Of a DNA stretch of 49,096 bases, positions 48,988 to 49,096 are shown in pieces (the stretch's first letter is position 1; each line of letters opens with the position of its first letter). A program made the position numbers and the translations under genes. Below the pieces are notes generated by a model. The model saw nothing but the letters and a program-made list of their open reading frames with translations. It had not been told where the DNA came from and made no database searches. This DNA is from Methylococcaceae bacterium (GTDB taxonomy: Bacteria; Pseudomonadota; Gammaproteobacteria; Methylococcales; Methylomonadaceae): contig JAIPFI010000004.1 in NCBI GenBank assembly GCA_021736705.1, forward strand, positions 1-49,096, read 5' to 3'.

Positions 48988-49096
48988 ATGTTCGTAACAT
49001 TTTTATCCAGATGCGCCTCATCTATCAAAGCCGCAATTAAATCGGTGGGTTATTTAGATTTAATTGAATCAAACAACTGCAATATTAAGGGAATAG

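Noticed and set aside
48789-49028. 79-aa minus-strand ORF (GGDGGNRTPVRKHSAFGSTCLF...)
   Set aside because: Antisense translation of the tmRNA 3' half; a common spurious annotation.

Overview
The window looks like a moderately AT-rich gammaproteobacterial chromosome. I suspect a Methylococcales-type methanotroph, but that rests only on gene content. About two thirds is conserved housekeeping sequence: mtgA, glgP, an atypical pyruvate kinase, rlmA, ppx/gppA, mutL, miaA, topA, smg, dprA, a LysM protein, def-fmt-rsmB-DUF4390-ntrY-ntrX, ffh, rpsP-rimM-trmD-rplS, rapA and ssrA (tmRNA). The most unusual parts are: (1) an NtrX-like regulator whose AAA+ domain appears to have lost GAFTGA, the Walker B Asp, the sensor-I Asn and a candidate Arg finger, while keeping its receiver and Fis HTH; (2) a recent partial duplication of the mtgA/histidine-kinase junction flanking glgP-pyk, ending at an IS3 orfA remnant; (3) a family of ~130-bp elements whose terminal inverted repeats match those of a decayed IS at 45.8-46.3 kb, which itself carries a second MITE-like element; (4) a secreted-protein cluster (3.0-6.6 kb) with a shared N-terminal module and a candidate permuted papain-fold protein; (5) a gene apparently beheaded by an ISAs1-like insertion at the left edge; (6) a decayed PAS-domain mini-ORF overlapping a lone hydrogenase-maturation-type protease by ATGA. 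No CRISPR array, tRNA, rRNA or phage module was seen. All assignments come from reading the sequence and translations, with no database search.
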